The position numbers and the translations under genes were made by a program. Below are positions 8,391-16,904 of a DNA stretch of 64,000 nucleotides, piece after piece. The stretch comes from Natronorubrum aibiense (GTDB lineage Archaea; Halobacteriota; Halobacteria; Halobacteriales; Natrialbaceae). The notes below the pieces were generated by a model. That model made no database searches. It was not told the DNA's origin and saw nothing but the letters and a program-made list of their open reading frames with translations. Location: positions 2,232,001 through 2,296,000 of the forward strand of contig NZ_CP045488.1 of the NCBI RefSeq assembly GCF_009392895.1, read 5' to 3'. Position 1 is the stretch's first letter; every line of letters begins with the position of its first letter.

Positions 8391-9842
8391 GTGGCAACCG
8401 AATCTTCGCCGTTTCCCCGTCCGATCGGCACTCGACAACGATTTTCTGCGCTCCTCGCAGCGACTGCACTCGGTGTCTACGTGCTGTTGATCATCGGTGC
8501 AACGACGTCGCTTACGGATGCAGCCTCGGCGTGTTCGACGTGGCCGACCTGTCACGCACCGACCGATCCGCTGAGCCAGACCGAACTCGCGATCGCCTGG
8601 GGACATCGGCTCGCCGCGGTTCTCGTCGGCCTCCTCGTCGCCGCGACGGCCGTCGCCGCCGTCTTTGGTGACGTCTCGAGTCGCGTTCGAGGGATCCTCC
8701 TCGCTGGCGGCGTCCTCTACATCGTGCAAGTCGGCGTCGGCGGCGTCACGGCCATCGCCGGTCCCGCCGCGATCGCCCCCGGACTCCACCTCGTGCTCGG
8801 ACTTGTGATCTTCACATTGGTCGTCCTCGCGCTCGCGTGGGACCTCGAGCTCGCAACCGGTGGTGAAGACGAGATGATCGACGTCCCCGAACCGCTCGAA
8901 CCTGAACCGGTCGGCGACGGCACGGCAGCCACGAAGCGCTCGCTTCCCGACGGCGGCCTCGCTCGAGTTCGACTCACCGCGTTTGCGTACTTCAAGATGA
9001 TGAAGCCGCGGCTGATGTGGCTGCTCTGTCTCGTGGCCGCCGCGGGGATGGCACTCGCCGCTGGCCCGGAGTTGACGCCCCGGGTCATCGTTGCCACGCT
9101 CGGCGGCGGCGTCCTCTCGATCGGTGCCTCGGGGACGTTCAACCACGTCCTCGAGCGCGATGTCGACCAGCGGATGTCCCGGACTGCGGATCGGCCGCTG
9201 GCGACCGACCTAATTCCAGTTCGCAACGCACTGGCGTTCGGTGGCCTGTTGACGGCTGCCTCGCTCGGTGTCTTCCTGACGATTAACCGGCTCGCGGCCG
9301 CGCTCGGCCTCGCCGCAATCGTCTTCTACAGCGTCGTCTATACGCTGTTGCTCAAGCCGAACACGGTCCAAAACACCGTTATCGGCGGCCTCGCGGGCGC
9401 TCTGCCGGCGCTCATCGGCTGGGCTGCCGTGACAAACGAGATCGGAATGCCCGCACTCGCGCTGGCGGGTGTGATCTTCCTCTGGACGCCGGCACACTTC
9501 TACAACCTCGCGCTGGCATACAAGGACGACTACGCCCGCGGTGGCTTCCCGATGATGCCCGTCGTTCGCGGTGAGACGACAACCCGGAAACACATCCTCT
9601 ACTACATCGCGGCGACACTCGTCAGCACGGTTGCACTCGCCTGGATCGCCGAGCTCGGCGTGCTCTATGCGGCGACAGTCGCGATCTTCGGGGGGATCTT
9701 CCTCTGGGCGGCGATCGTGCTTCACTTCGAGCAGACCGAGGACGCGGCGTTCCGATCGTTTCACGCCTCCAACGCCTTCCTCGGAGCCGTGCTCGTCGCG
9801 ATTCTCGTCGACGCGCTCGTGCTCTCCGTCTCGCTGTTCTGA
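8391..9842 (+). CDS. ctaB: Heme O synthase (CtaB) fused to a CtaA-like N-terminal half
   Basis: This 483-residue membrane protein has two parts. Residues about 15-160 form four helices with a CSTWPTC cysteine pair and AWGHRLAAVLVG, which resemble one half of heme A synthase (CtaA/COX15). Residues about 195-483 are a UbiA-type prenyltransferase carrying NHVLERDVDQRM at 251-262, the metal/diphosphate site of CtaB that attaches a farnesyl group to protoheme. The product supports heme-copper terminal oxidase assembly. The start is GTG at 8391. A DsbA-like lipoprotein follows 84 bases downstream and may serve the same assembly path. Whether the half-CtaA domain is catalytic cannot be judged. Confidence 0.92.
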   Translation: MATESSPFPRPIGTRQRFSALLAATALGVYVLLIIGATTSLTDAASACSTWPTCHAPTDPLSQTELAIAWGHRLAAVLVGLLVAATAVAAVFGDVSSRVRGILLAGGVLYIVQVGVGGVTAIAGPAAIAPGLHLVLGLVIFTLVVLALAWDLELATGGEDEMIDVPEPLEPEPVGDGTAATKRSLPDGGLARVRLTAFAYFKMMKPRLMWLLCLVAAAGMALAAGPELTPRVIVATLGGGVLSIGASGTFNHVLERDVDQRMSRTADRPLATDLIPVRNALAFGGLLTAASLGVFLTINRLAAALGLAAIVFYSVVYTLLLKPNTVQNTVIGGLAGALPALIGWAAVTNEIGMPALALAGVIFLWTPAHFYNLALAYKDDYARGGFPMMPVVRGETTTRKHILYYIAATLVSTVALAWIAELGVLYAATVAIFGGIFLWAAIVLHFEQTEDAAFRSFHASNAFLGAVLVAILVDALVLSVSLF

Positions 9843-9926
9843 CCGACGTTGTTTCGATCGCTATCGACATCGTACTCGCCGCCGAACCGCACCGCCTAAC
9901 AGTGGTGCGGCCGTACTGCCGCTCGA

Positions 9927-10571
9927 ATGCACCGCCGTTCGTTTCTCACACTGGCTGGTACGGGAGCGACCCTCTCGATCGCCGGCTGTACGGCCTTCTT
10001 CGAGGCATCGCTCCCCGAGGAACTCGAGGGCACGGAGCCCGATTCCGAGCAACTCCCCGCGCCGCTGATCGGCAGCGGCCCTGTCGCGATCGACGTCTAC
10101 GAGGACTTCGGCTGTCCGTCCTGTCACGACTTCGAGGCCGACGTCTTCCCCGACATCGAGCAGCAGTTGCTCGAGACCGACGAGGCGACGTACCGACACC
10201 GTGATTTTCCGCTGCCGGCCGACGACCAGTCGATTGCGATGGCGACCGCCGCTCGAGCGGTCCAGGCTGAGACGATGACGGACGACGACCCGGCCGGCGA
10301 GTTCTTCGCGTACAAGCAGGCAGTGATGGATGCCGACGACTGGAGTGAGGACGCACTCGCGGATCTCGCCGCGAGCGAAACCGACGCCGACCGCGCCGCC
10401 GTCGCCGACGCGCTCGAGAATGGCACGTACTACCCGACGCTGGTCGCTGACTGGAACCGTGGTGACGAGGCCGGCGTCGAGGGGACACCGACCGTCATCG
10501 TCGACGGGGAGCAAATCGAGGACCCGTTCGACATCGAGGCAATCGTCGAGCGCGTCGAGGATGCCCAATAG
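9927..10571 (+). CDS. DsbA-like thioredoxin-fold Tat lipoprotein
   Basis: This 214-residue protein begins with a short RRSFL twin-arginine-type signal and a lipobox ending in Cys21 (SIAGC), so it is probably exported folded and lipid-anchored outside the membrane. The mature part has the redox motif CPSC at residues 63-66 after DVYEDFG, and a cis-proline GTPTVIVDG, as in DsbA/thioredoxin-fold proteins. It probably oxidises or isomerises thiols of exported proteins. Its place after ctaB hints at cytochrome oxidase maturation, which is inference. It converges on the potassium-channel gene with 26 bases between them. Confidence 0.9.
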   Translation: MHRRSFLTLAGTGATLSIAGCTAFFEASLPEELEGTEPDSEQLPAPLIGSGPVAIDVYEDFGCPSCHDFEADVFPDIEQQLLETDEATYRHRDFPLPADDQSIAMATAARAVQAETMTDDDPAGEFFAYKQAVMDADDWSEDALADLAASETDADRAAVADALENGTYYPTLVADWNRGDEAGVEGTPTVIVDGEQIEDPFDIEAIVERVEDAQ

Positions 10572-10597
10572 GACCGCGGCAACGTTCCCAGACGGCA

Positions 10598-12226
10598 TTA
10601 CCGGGTGACAGCAATAAATTGGTTGACGGTTTCGTCACTCCCGGCGACGATGAGGACATCGCCTTCCCGGACGGTAAACTCGGGACCGAGATTCGTCAGC
10701 AACTCACCGTTCCGTTCGGCCGCGACGACCGTACACCCAAGCCGTGCACGGACGTCGGCCTCTTTCAGGCTCTGCCCGACGAGTTCGGGGGCCGTCGTTC
10801 GAATGATTTCGAACTGCGTCTCCGGTGTGAGGATCTCCTCGTCCTCGAGCAGGATCGAAGAGAGCATTCGTCCCGTCACTGTCGACAGTGCGAGGACGTA
10901 CTCGGCACCCGCTCGGTAGAGCTTTCGCACGGTCTCCGTCTCGTTGGCCCGGGCGATCACCTCCACTTCTGGGGCGACCTTCTCGAGGACGAGCGTCGCA
11001 TAGATGGCTGCCGTGTCGTCATCGAGTGCGAGAACGACCGATCGGGCGTTTTCGGTATCTGCAGCGGCGAGTGTCTCTTCATCAGTGACATTTCCGACGA
11101 CGTCGACATCGTCGTTCTCGCTGCTGTCGATGATCGTATGAGAGACACCATCCGTCTCGAGTGTGTCGCTGATGGTGTGGCCAACCTCTCCGTAACCGCC
11201 GACGACCACGTGATAGGAACGCTCTTCCGACGGTGAGACTGTTCGCGAGGTCAGTTCCGTGAGCGTCTCGTGAGAGCCAGCGACGAGTAAGATCGTATTG
11301 TGGTCAATGACAGTCGTCGGATCTGGTGCAGGAACGAATTCGCCGTGATACCAGGTACCAATCACATTGATCCCCATTCGATCGCGTAGCCCTGATTCGG
11401 CGATCGTCTGGCCGGCAAGGGCGCTGTTGCGCTCGACGAGCAGTTCGGTAATCTCGAGTTGATCACCGAGTTCGATCGTCTCTTGGAGTTCGGCAGTCAC
11501 CGACATCGCGGCTTTGGCTGCGAGACTCCGTCCCAGCACCTGCCGCGGCCGAACAACAATGTCCGCGCCAGCGTAGCGGTGGTAGGTCGCGACGGCATCG
11601 TCTTCCGCGACGCTGATGATCTGCATGTCCTCGCGGAGTTCTCTGGCCGTCAGGATCACTTCGGGGTTCGCTTCGTCGGAAACGTCGACTACGAGCGCGC
11701 GAGCGTCAGCGATGTTCGCTGCCTGAAGGGTCTGTTCTTGCTCTGGATCGCCCAGCATCGCTTCGATGCCGTCGTCGGTGAGGTCCATCACTGTCTCCGG
11801 ATCATCATCGATGAAGACGGACGGAACGTCCGCGGCCTCGAGTTCGTTCCTGAGCACGTCTTCGCGTTCCGTATGCGAACAGATGATGACGTGGCCGGTG
11901 AAGTCGGTCGATTCCGGTGGCTGCGTCGCAAGCGCTCGCTGAAAGAGTGGCACGACGAACAGCGGTAAGGCGAGAAAGACGAGCAACACCCCGCTGAGAT
12001 TGATCCAGATCACGAGGAGGTTCATCCCGTCAGTGGTCCAGTCGTCCGCGTCGCCACCGAACCCGGCAGTAGTCAGGATTTCGATGACGGTCTGTGCGGA
12101 CTGGAAAAACGTCCGTTCTTCGCCCTCGAACGTCGTGATCCCCCACTGGTAGACGAAACTGTAGATAACCACGATACCGAAGACGGCGACGAGCGAGAGT
12201 CCGATTCGTCGCCACCACGTATTCAT
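10598..12226 (-). CDS. Potassium-channel protein with pore and two RCK/TrkA modules
   Basis: This 542-residue protein has two N-terminal membrane helices (about residues 9-29 and 66-92) around a pore loop containing TTAGFGG, which sits where the TVGYG-type selectivity filter lies in K+ channels. Two tandem RCK modules follow, each a TrkA-N Rossmann domain plus a TrkA-C domain. The first begins near GHVIICSHTE (about residue 110) and the second near HVVVGGYGEVG (about 340). RCK domains gate channels in response to Ca2+, NAD(H) or nucleotides. Carrying both RCK units in one chain means four chains would give the octameric gating ring. Ion selectivity is inferred from the family, because the filter is not canonical. 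Confidence 0.88.
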   Translation of the reverse strand: MNTWWRRIGLSLVAVFGIVVIYSFVYQWGITTFEGEERTFFQSAQTVIEILTTAGFGGDADDWTTDGMNLLVIWINLSGVLLVFLALPLFVVPLFQRALATQPPESTDFTGHVIICSHTEREDVLRNELEAADVPSVFIDDDPETVMDLTDDGIEAMLGDPEQEQTLQAANIADARALVVDVSDEANPEVILTARELREDMQIISVAEDDAVATYHRYAGADIVVRPRQVLGRSLAAKAAMSVTAELQETIELGDQLEITELLVERNSALAGQTIAESGLRDRMGINVIGTWYHGEFVPAPDPTTVIDHNTILLVAGSHETLTELTSRTVSPSEERSYHVVVGGYGEVGHTISDTLETDGVSHTIIDSSENDDVDVVGNVTDEETLAAADTENARSVVLALDDDTAAIYATLVLEKVAPEVEVIARANETETVRKLYRAGAEYVLALSTVTGRMLSSILLEDEEILTPETQFEIIRTTAPELVGQSLKEADVRARLGCTVVAAERNGELLTNLGPEFTVREGDVLIVAGSDETVNQFIAVTR

Positions 12227-12350
12227 TGGCTAGCCCTCACGGCCGGAGTGTATGAAAGCTGACGATCTATCAGCGACCCGAACCCGTCCGTATCGAGCGG
12301 TGCCGTCAGGCGGCCAACTCGTGCGACGACCCGTGTGCTCGGTACGGTAC

Positions 12351-13352
12351 TCACTCGTCACTGCGGGCCGCATCGATCCACTCGAACTGCTCGTCGTCCA
12401 GTTCGAGATCGACTGCGCCGACGTTTTCGGAGAGTTGATCGGGCGTTCGCGCGCCGACGATCGGGATGCACGTAAATCGCTCCTGATCGATCAGCCACCG
12501 CAGTGCGACCTGTGCCGGCGTGGCCTCGAGGTCGTCGGCGACGTCCTCGACGGCCTCGAGAACGTCCCAGGCTCGCTCGCTCGCGTAGTACTCCTCGAAC
12601 ATGTCGTCGAGACTGGCTCGCGAGCCGTCCGGGGCTTCGACGCTCCCATCCGCAGTGCGGTCGTACTTGCCCGTCAACAGGCCACCGCCCAACGGCGAGT
12701 ACGGACAGACCGCAAGGTCCTGATCCGCACAGACGTCGAGGTAGTCGCCGACGGCGTCGTAGTGGGCGGCGTTGACCATGGGTTGGGTGACGTCGAACCG
12801 CTCGAGGCCCTCGACATCGCTGGTCCACAGCGCTTTCGTGAGCTGCCAAGCGGCCATCGTCGAGGCGCCGAGATAGTGGACTTTCCCCTCGCGGACGAGT
12901 TCAGTGAGCGTCCGGAGTGTCTCCCGTATCGGCGTGTTCTCGTCCCAGCGGTGGATGTAGTACAGATCGAGGTAGTCGGTGCCGAGTCGCTCGAGGGTGC
13001 CCTCGATCTGGGCGCGGATGTGTTTACGTCCCAGTCCCGAGTCGTTCGGCCCGGGATCGCCCCGGCCGTCGAAGGGGAAGTAGACCTTCGAGGCGATGAC
13101 GAGATCTTCTCGATGGTAACCGCGGTCGGCGAGCCAGTCGCCGATCCACTGTTCGCTCGTACCGTTCGGATCGCCGTAGACGTTCGCCGTATCGATGAAG
13201 TTGATCCCGTGGTCCCAGGCCGCATCGAGGAGGTCGTAGGCCTCCTCGCGGTCGGTTTCGACGACGCCGCCGGTCTCGCGCCCGAACCGCCAGGTGCCGA
13301 AACAGAGTTTCGAGACGGTCGTACCCGTACTGCCAAGCGTGGTGTACTCCAT
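12351..13352 (-). CDS. Aldo/keto reductase
   Basis: This 333-residue protein is a cytoplasmic NAD(P)H-dependent oxidoreductase of the AKR superfamily. The tetrad residues are visible: Asp and Tyr in FIDTANVYG, Lys in VIASKVYF and His in LYYIHRWD. The nucleotide-binding end contains PIVGARTPDQLSENV. The physiological carbonyl substrate is unknown. The start MEYTTLGSTG at 13352 is the family's normal N-terminus, so an in-frame ATG nine codons upstream was not used. Confidence 0.9.
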   Translation of the reverse strand: MEYTTLGSTGTTVSKLCFGTWRFGRETGGVVETDREEAYDLLDAAWDHGINFIDTANVYGDPNGTSEQWIGDWLADRGYHREDLVIASKVYFPFDGRGDPGPNDSGLGRKHIRAQIEGTLERLGTDYLDLYYIHRWDENTPIRETLRTLTELVREGKVHYLGASTMAAWQLTKALWTSDVEGLERFDVTQPMVNAAHYDAVGDYLDVCADQDLAVCPYSPLGGGLLTGKYDRTADGSVEAPDGSRASLDDMFEEYYASERAWDVLEAVEDVADDLEATPAQVALRWLIDQERFTCIPIVGARTPDQLSENVGAVDLELDDEQFEWIDAARSDE

Positions 13353-13519
13353 ACGCGCCGATTCACTTGCGAGGCTCAAAACGGATTGGAAAGCGGCGAC
13401 CGAGTCGGTCGAACCATGCGTGGCAGGTGTCTGTTCGCGACCGCCACCGTACTGTCGGCGGACGCATCACATTTCTGTCAGCATACAAACGCTTTACATC
13501 TCGCGGTCGACATCGAGCT

Positions 13520-13930
13520 ATGGATTGCATCCTCGTCGCCGTCGACGATTCCCCTGAAGCCCGTAACGCGCTGGATTACGCGCTCGAGCAGTTTCCGGAC
13601 GCGACGATCCGTGTCATTCACGTCCCGGAGTTCACGAGCGGTTCGTTCGATATGGACGCCGAGGCGACGGTGACCGAACAGGCAGAGCAACAGGCTGCGG
13701 ACGTCCTTGAGCACGCTCGAGAGCTCGCGGCCGAACGGGGTCGACCGATCGAGACGGAAGTCGTCTTCGGCCACCCGGCCAAGGCGACTCTCGCCTACGC
13801 CGACGACAACGATATTGAGCAGATCGTCGTCGGGAGCCGCGGTCAAGGCGGCATGAAACGGATCCTGCTCGGGAGCGTCGCGGAGACGATTATGCGCCGC
13901 GCGGACTGTCCAGTCACCGTCGTTCGCTGA
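13520..13930 (+). CDS. UspA-family universal stress protein
   Basis: This 136-residue single-domain protein begins MDCILVAVDDSPEARNALDY and ends with the ATP-binding pattern GSRGQGGMKRILLGSVAETI, both diagnostic of the UspA fold. Such proteins dimerise in the cytoplasm and bind ATP, with general stress roles. A TTTACA box at 13493-13498 lies about 25 bases before the ATG, consistent with leaderless transcription. Confidence 0.92.
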   Translation: MDCILVAVDDSPEARNALDYALEQFPDATIRVIHVPEFTSGSFDMDAEATVTEQAEQQAADVLEHARELAAERGRPIETEVVFGHPAKATLAYADDNDIEQIVVGSRGQGGMKRILLGSVAETIMRRADCPVTVVR

Positions 13931-13994
13931 CCGCGCGTCGTCGACCACCTCGAACGAGGTCGCTCGCTTACCGAACCGGTGGCGGTCCCGCCGC

Positions 13995-14951
13995 CTACTG
14001 AACCGACGGCAGTACCTCTTCCTCGTAAAACTCGAGCGCCAGTTCCTGTTCGGGACCAATCTGGTGGACGTAGACGTGGTCGTAGCCGGCGTCGATGGCC
14101 TGTTCGATGCTGTCGATGTGAGCCTGCGGGTCCGGATCGGTCGTGGTGCCGCCCTCGGCGACGTCCTCGCGGTCGACCAGCTGGGCCGCCTGCTCGAAGT
14201 GCGCCGGCGTCGGCAGCTCCTGTCCGAGTTCGCCCGGAATCGAGCCGTTGGGCCAGTACTCGAGGACGGTCTCGATCGCTTCATCTTCGGTTTCGGCGTA
14301 ACAGCCGTGAAGCTGGGTGTATTTCGGCCCGTCGCCGCCGGCATCCTCGTAGGCCTCGATCGGCTTCTCTTTCGGGCCGGAACACCATAGTCCGTCGGCG
14401 TTTTCGGCCGTCCACCGAGCCGTCTGTGGCCCGAACGCGCTCGCGATCGTCGTCGGCTGCTCGTCGGGAACGGTGTACAGTCTCGCGTTCTCAACCGTGT
14501 AGTGCTCGCCGTAGTGGCTGACCGTCTCGCCGGACCAGAGCTTGCGCATAACGGCCATCGCCTCGTCCAGCATCTCGAGGCGGACGTCGTGTTCGGGCCA
14601 GCGTTCGCCCGTGACGTGTTCGTTCAGGTTCTCACCCGTGCCGACGCCGAACGTAAAGCGGTCGCCGAACAGTTCGTCGACGGTTGCGACGGCGTGAGCG
14701 ACGTTTACCGGATGGATACGAATCGTGGGGCAGGTGACGCCGACGCCGACGTCGATATCGTCGGTCGCCGTTGCAATCGCGCCGAGCGTCGACCAGACGA
14801 ACGGCGATTCTCCCTGCTGGGACACCCACGGGTGGAAGTGGTCCGAAATCGAGAGGAAATCGAAGCCAGCGTCCTCGGCGCGTCGGGCGATGTCGACGAG
14901 TTCGTTCGGGCCGTGTTCTTCGCTCGAGAGCGTGTAACCGAGCTGTGTCAT
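13995..14951 (-). CDS. Luciferase-like (LLM) F420-dependent-type oxidoreductase
   Basis: This 318-residue TIM-barrel protein opens MTQLGYTLSSEEHGPNELV and contains FLSISDHFHPW and the stretch FTFGVGTGENLNEHV. These match the LLM class of flavin/F420-dependent oxidoreductases related to F420-dependent glucose-6-phosphate dehydrogenase. Haloarchaea make F420, so that cofactor is likely but not proven by sequence. The substrate is unknown. A longer frame begins at 15011, but the segment before 14951 is atypical and the family N-terminus starts at 14951. Confidence 0.88.
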   Translation of the reverse strand: MTQLGYTLSSEEHGPNELVDIARRAEDAGFDFLSISDHFHPWVSQQGESPFVWSTLGAIATATDDIDVGVGVTCPTIRIHPVNVAHAVATVDELFGDRFTFGVGTGENLNEHVTGERWPEHDVRLEMLDEAMAVMRKLWSGETVSHYGEHYTVENARLYTVPDEQPTTIASAFGPQTARWTAENADGLWCSGPKEKPIEAYEDAGGDGPKYTQLHGCYAETEDEAIETVLEYWPNGSIPGELGQELPTPAHFEQAAQLVDREDVAEGGTTTDPDPQAHIDSIEQAIDAGYDHVYVHQIGPEQELALEFYEEEVLPSVQ

Positions 14952-15090
14952 GCCGACTCGGTACGGCCAAAGCCCGGGTAACGGTTGACCCTGCGAAGGC
15001 AACACCGACACATCGATGCCGACACCGCGAGCGGACGCGTCGACCGACGAAATCGAACCCCTTACCCGCCACGCGTGGGTAGCGGCGCGT

Positions 15091-16077
15091 ATGGAAGCCG
15101 AAGCCGTGGTCGAAGCGCGAGCCCTCGAGAAATCCTACGGTGAGACGGTGGCACTATCGGGAGCGTCGCTCGCCGTCGAGGCCGGAGAAGTCTTCGCGTT
15201 GATCGGCCCGAACGGGGCGGGAAAGACGACGCTCGTGCGTGCACTGACGGGAACGACCGCGCCCGATTCGGGTCAGGCACGGATCATGGGCGACTCGCCG
15301 ACGGCGGTCGACCGCAGCCGACTCGGCGTGCTCCCACAGGACTTCTCGCCGCCGGATCGACTCAGCGCGCACGAACTGCTCGCCTACTACGCCGGGTTGT
15401 ACGACGACGCCCGCAATCCGAACGACGTGCTTGCCGACGTCGGTCTCGCCGACACGGGGGAGACGTGGTACGAGGACCTCTCGGGCGGCCAGCAGCGCCG
15501 AGTCTGTGTCGGCGCTACGCTGGTCAACGATCCGGACGTCCTCTTTCTCGACGAACCGACGACGGGCATCGACCCCGCCGGTCGCCGGACGGTGTGGCGA
15601 TTGATCGAAAACCTCGCCGCGAGCGGAACGACAGTCGTCCTCACCACCCACGATATGGCCGAGGCCGAACGACTCGCCGACCGCGTCGGCTTGCTCGCCG
15701 GTGGCTCGGTCATCGCCCGCGGAACGCCCGAGGCGCTCGTCCGCGATCACGGCGGCGCGAGCCGACTGACCATCGAGACAGCCGCCGATCCCGATGCGTT
15801 TGCCGACCTCGAGTACCCGGTCAGCCGGCCCGAACGTGGCCGCGGTCGAACCCCCGACAGTGCCGTCGTTGTTCGGGATATCGATCCCGCGGCGATCGCC
15901 ACTGTCGTGGACTACCTCGAGGCTCGTAACTTCGAGTACACCGGCCTGACGTGGTCGGAACCCAACCTCGAAGACGTCTACCTCGAACTGGCCGACCAGA
16001 CGGAACTCGAGCGAACCGACAGTGTCGACGACGCGGCCGACCACTCGGATCTCGCACAGGCGGGTGAGACGGCATGA
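15091..16077 (+). CDS. ABC transporter ATP-binding protein (DrrA/NatA type)
   Basis: This 328-residue ATPase has Walker A GPNGAGKTT (about residues 39-47), signature LSGGQQRR, Walker B VLFLDEPTTGID and a switch histidine in LTTHDM. A C-terminal extension of about 100 residues is typical of ABC-2 exporters. It overlaps the permease gene by four bases (ATGA), so the two are translationally coupled and act as one exporter. The start at 15091 removes an unrelated 25-residue N-terminal extension. The cargo (drug, lipid or polysaccharide) is unknown. Confidence 0.92.
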   Translation: MEAEAVVEARALEKSYGETVALSGASLAVEAGEVFALIGPNGAGKTTLVRALTGTTAPDSGQARIMGDSPTAVDRSRLGVLPQDFSPPDRLSAHELLAYYAGLYDDARNPNDVLADVGLADTGETWYEDLSGGQQRRVCVGATLVNDPDVLFLDEPTTGIDPAGRRTVWRLIENLAASGTTVVLTTHDMAEAERLADRVGLLAGGSVIARGTPEALVRDHGGASRLTIETAADPDAFADLEYPVSRPERGRGRTPDSAVVVRDIDPAAIATVVDYLEARNFEYTGLTWSEPNLEDVYLELADQTELERTDSVDDAADHSDLAQAGETA

Positions 16078-16847
16078 GCCGGCTCGGTCGCGTCCGTGCC
16101 CAGACGAGCGCCGGTTGGCGCTCGTTCGTCCGCCGCCGGACGGCGGTCTTCTTTACGTTCTTTTTCCCGGTGATCCTGATCGTCATCTTCGGCGCGCTCG
16201 TGCGGACGGACCCCACCGGCGAGGGATTGTTCACGGAGCCGCCGGCCTACTACGTACCGGGCTATCTCGCCGTCGTCGTCCTCTTTACGCCGCTCTCGCG
16301 GATGGGGAGCGAGGTCGCGCGCCATCGCGAGGGTAACCGCTTCGAAAAACTCGCGACGACGCCACTGACCCGCGGCGAGTGGCTGCTCGCCCAGACCGTC
16401 GTCAACGCCGTGATCATCGGCCTCGCCAGCTTGCTCATCCTCAGCCTGGTGATCGTCCTGACGGGTGCCGAGATCGTTTTCTCGCCGCTTTTGATCCCCT
16501 ATATCCTCGTCGGTGTCGTCGCCTTCTGTGGTGTCGGTGCGATACTCGGCAGCTACACCGACTCACAGGACGGTGCCATCGCCGCCAGCAACGCCATCGC
16601 ACTCCCGCTATTGTTCCTCTCGGAGACGTTCATCTCGCTCGAGCAACTTCCCGGCTGGTTCGAGCCGTTCGTCGACCTCTCGCCGCTGACGTACTTCGCT
16701 CGCGGCGTTCGGGCGGCGACCTATCCTGACTCGTCGATGGCTGCAGTCGCCGGGATCGACCCTGTGCTTGCGAACCTCGGGATTCTCGCGGTCGTCGCCG
16801 TAGTCGTGTTCGCGATCGGTGCGTTGTCGATTCCACGGACCGATTGA
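16074..16847 (+). CDS. ABC-2 type transporter permease
   Basis: This 257-residue protein has six hydrophobic segments and the ABC-2 family stretch PLSRMGSEVARHREGNRFEKLATTPLTRGEWL, here only partly family-specific (visible around residues 68-102). It also has a late FISLEQLPGWFEPFVDLSPLTYFARG loop region (about residues 185-210) typical of the family. It is the membrane partner of the upstream ATPase, overlapping it by four bases. Its substrate cannot be inferred. Confidence 0.9.
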   Translation: MSRLGRVRAQTSAGWRSFVRRRTAVFFTFFFPVILIVIFGALVRTDPTGEGLFTEPPAYYVPGYLAVVVLFTPLSRMGSEVARHREGNRFEKLATTPLTRGEWLLAQTVVNAVIIGLASLLILSLVIVLTGAEIVFSPLLIPYILVGVVAFCGVGAILGSYTDSQDGAIAASNAIALPLLFLSETFISLEQLPGWFEPFVDLSPLTYFARGVRAATYPDSSMAAVAGIDPVLANLGILAVVAVVVFAIGALSIPRTD

Positions 16848-16904
16848 GTACTTTCCACTGGCGACCGCGCCTTGAGTCCTCGGCCGCGATAACGGCTCGA
16901 GTTG

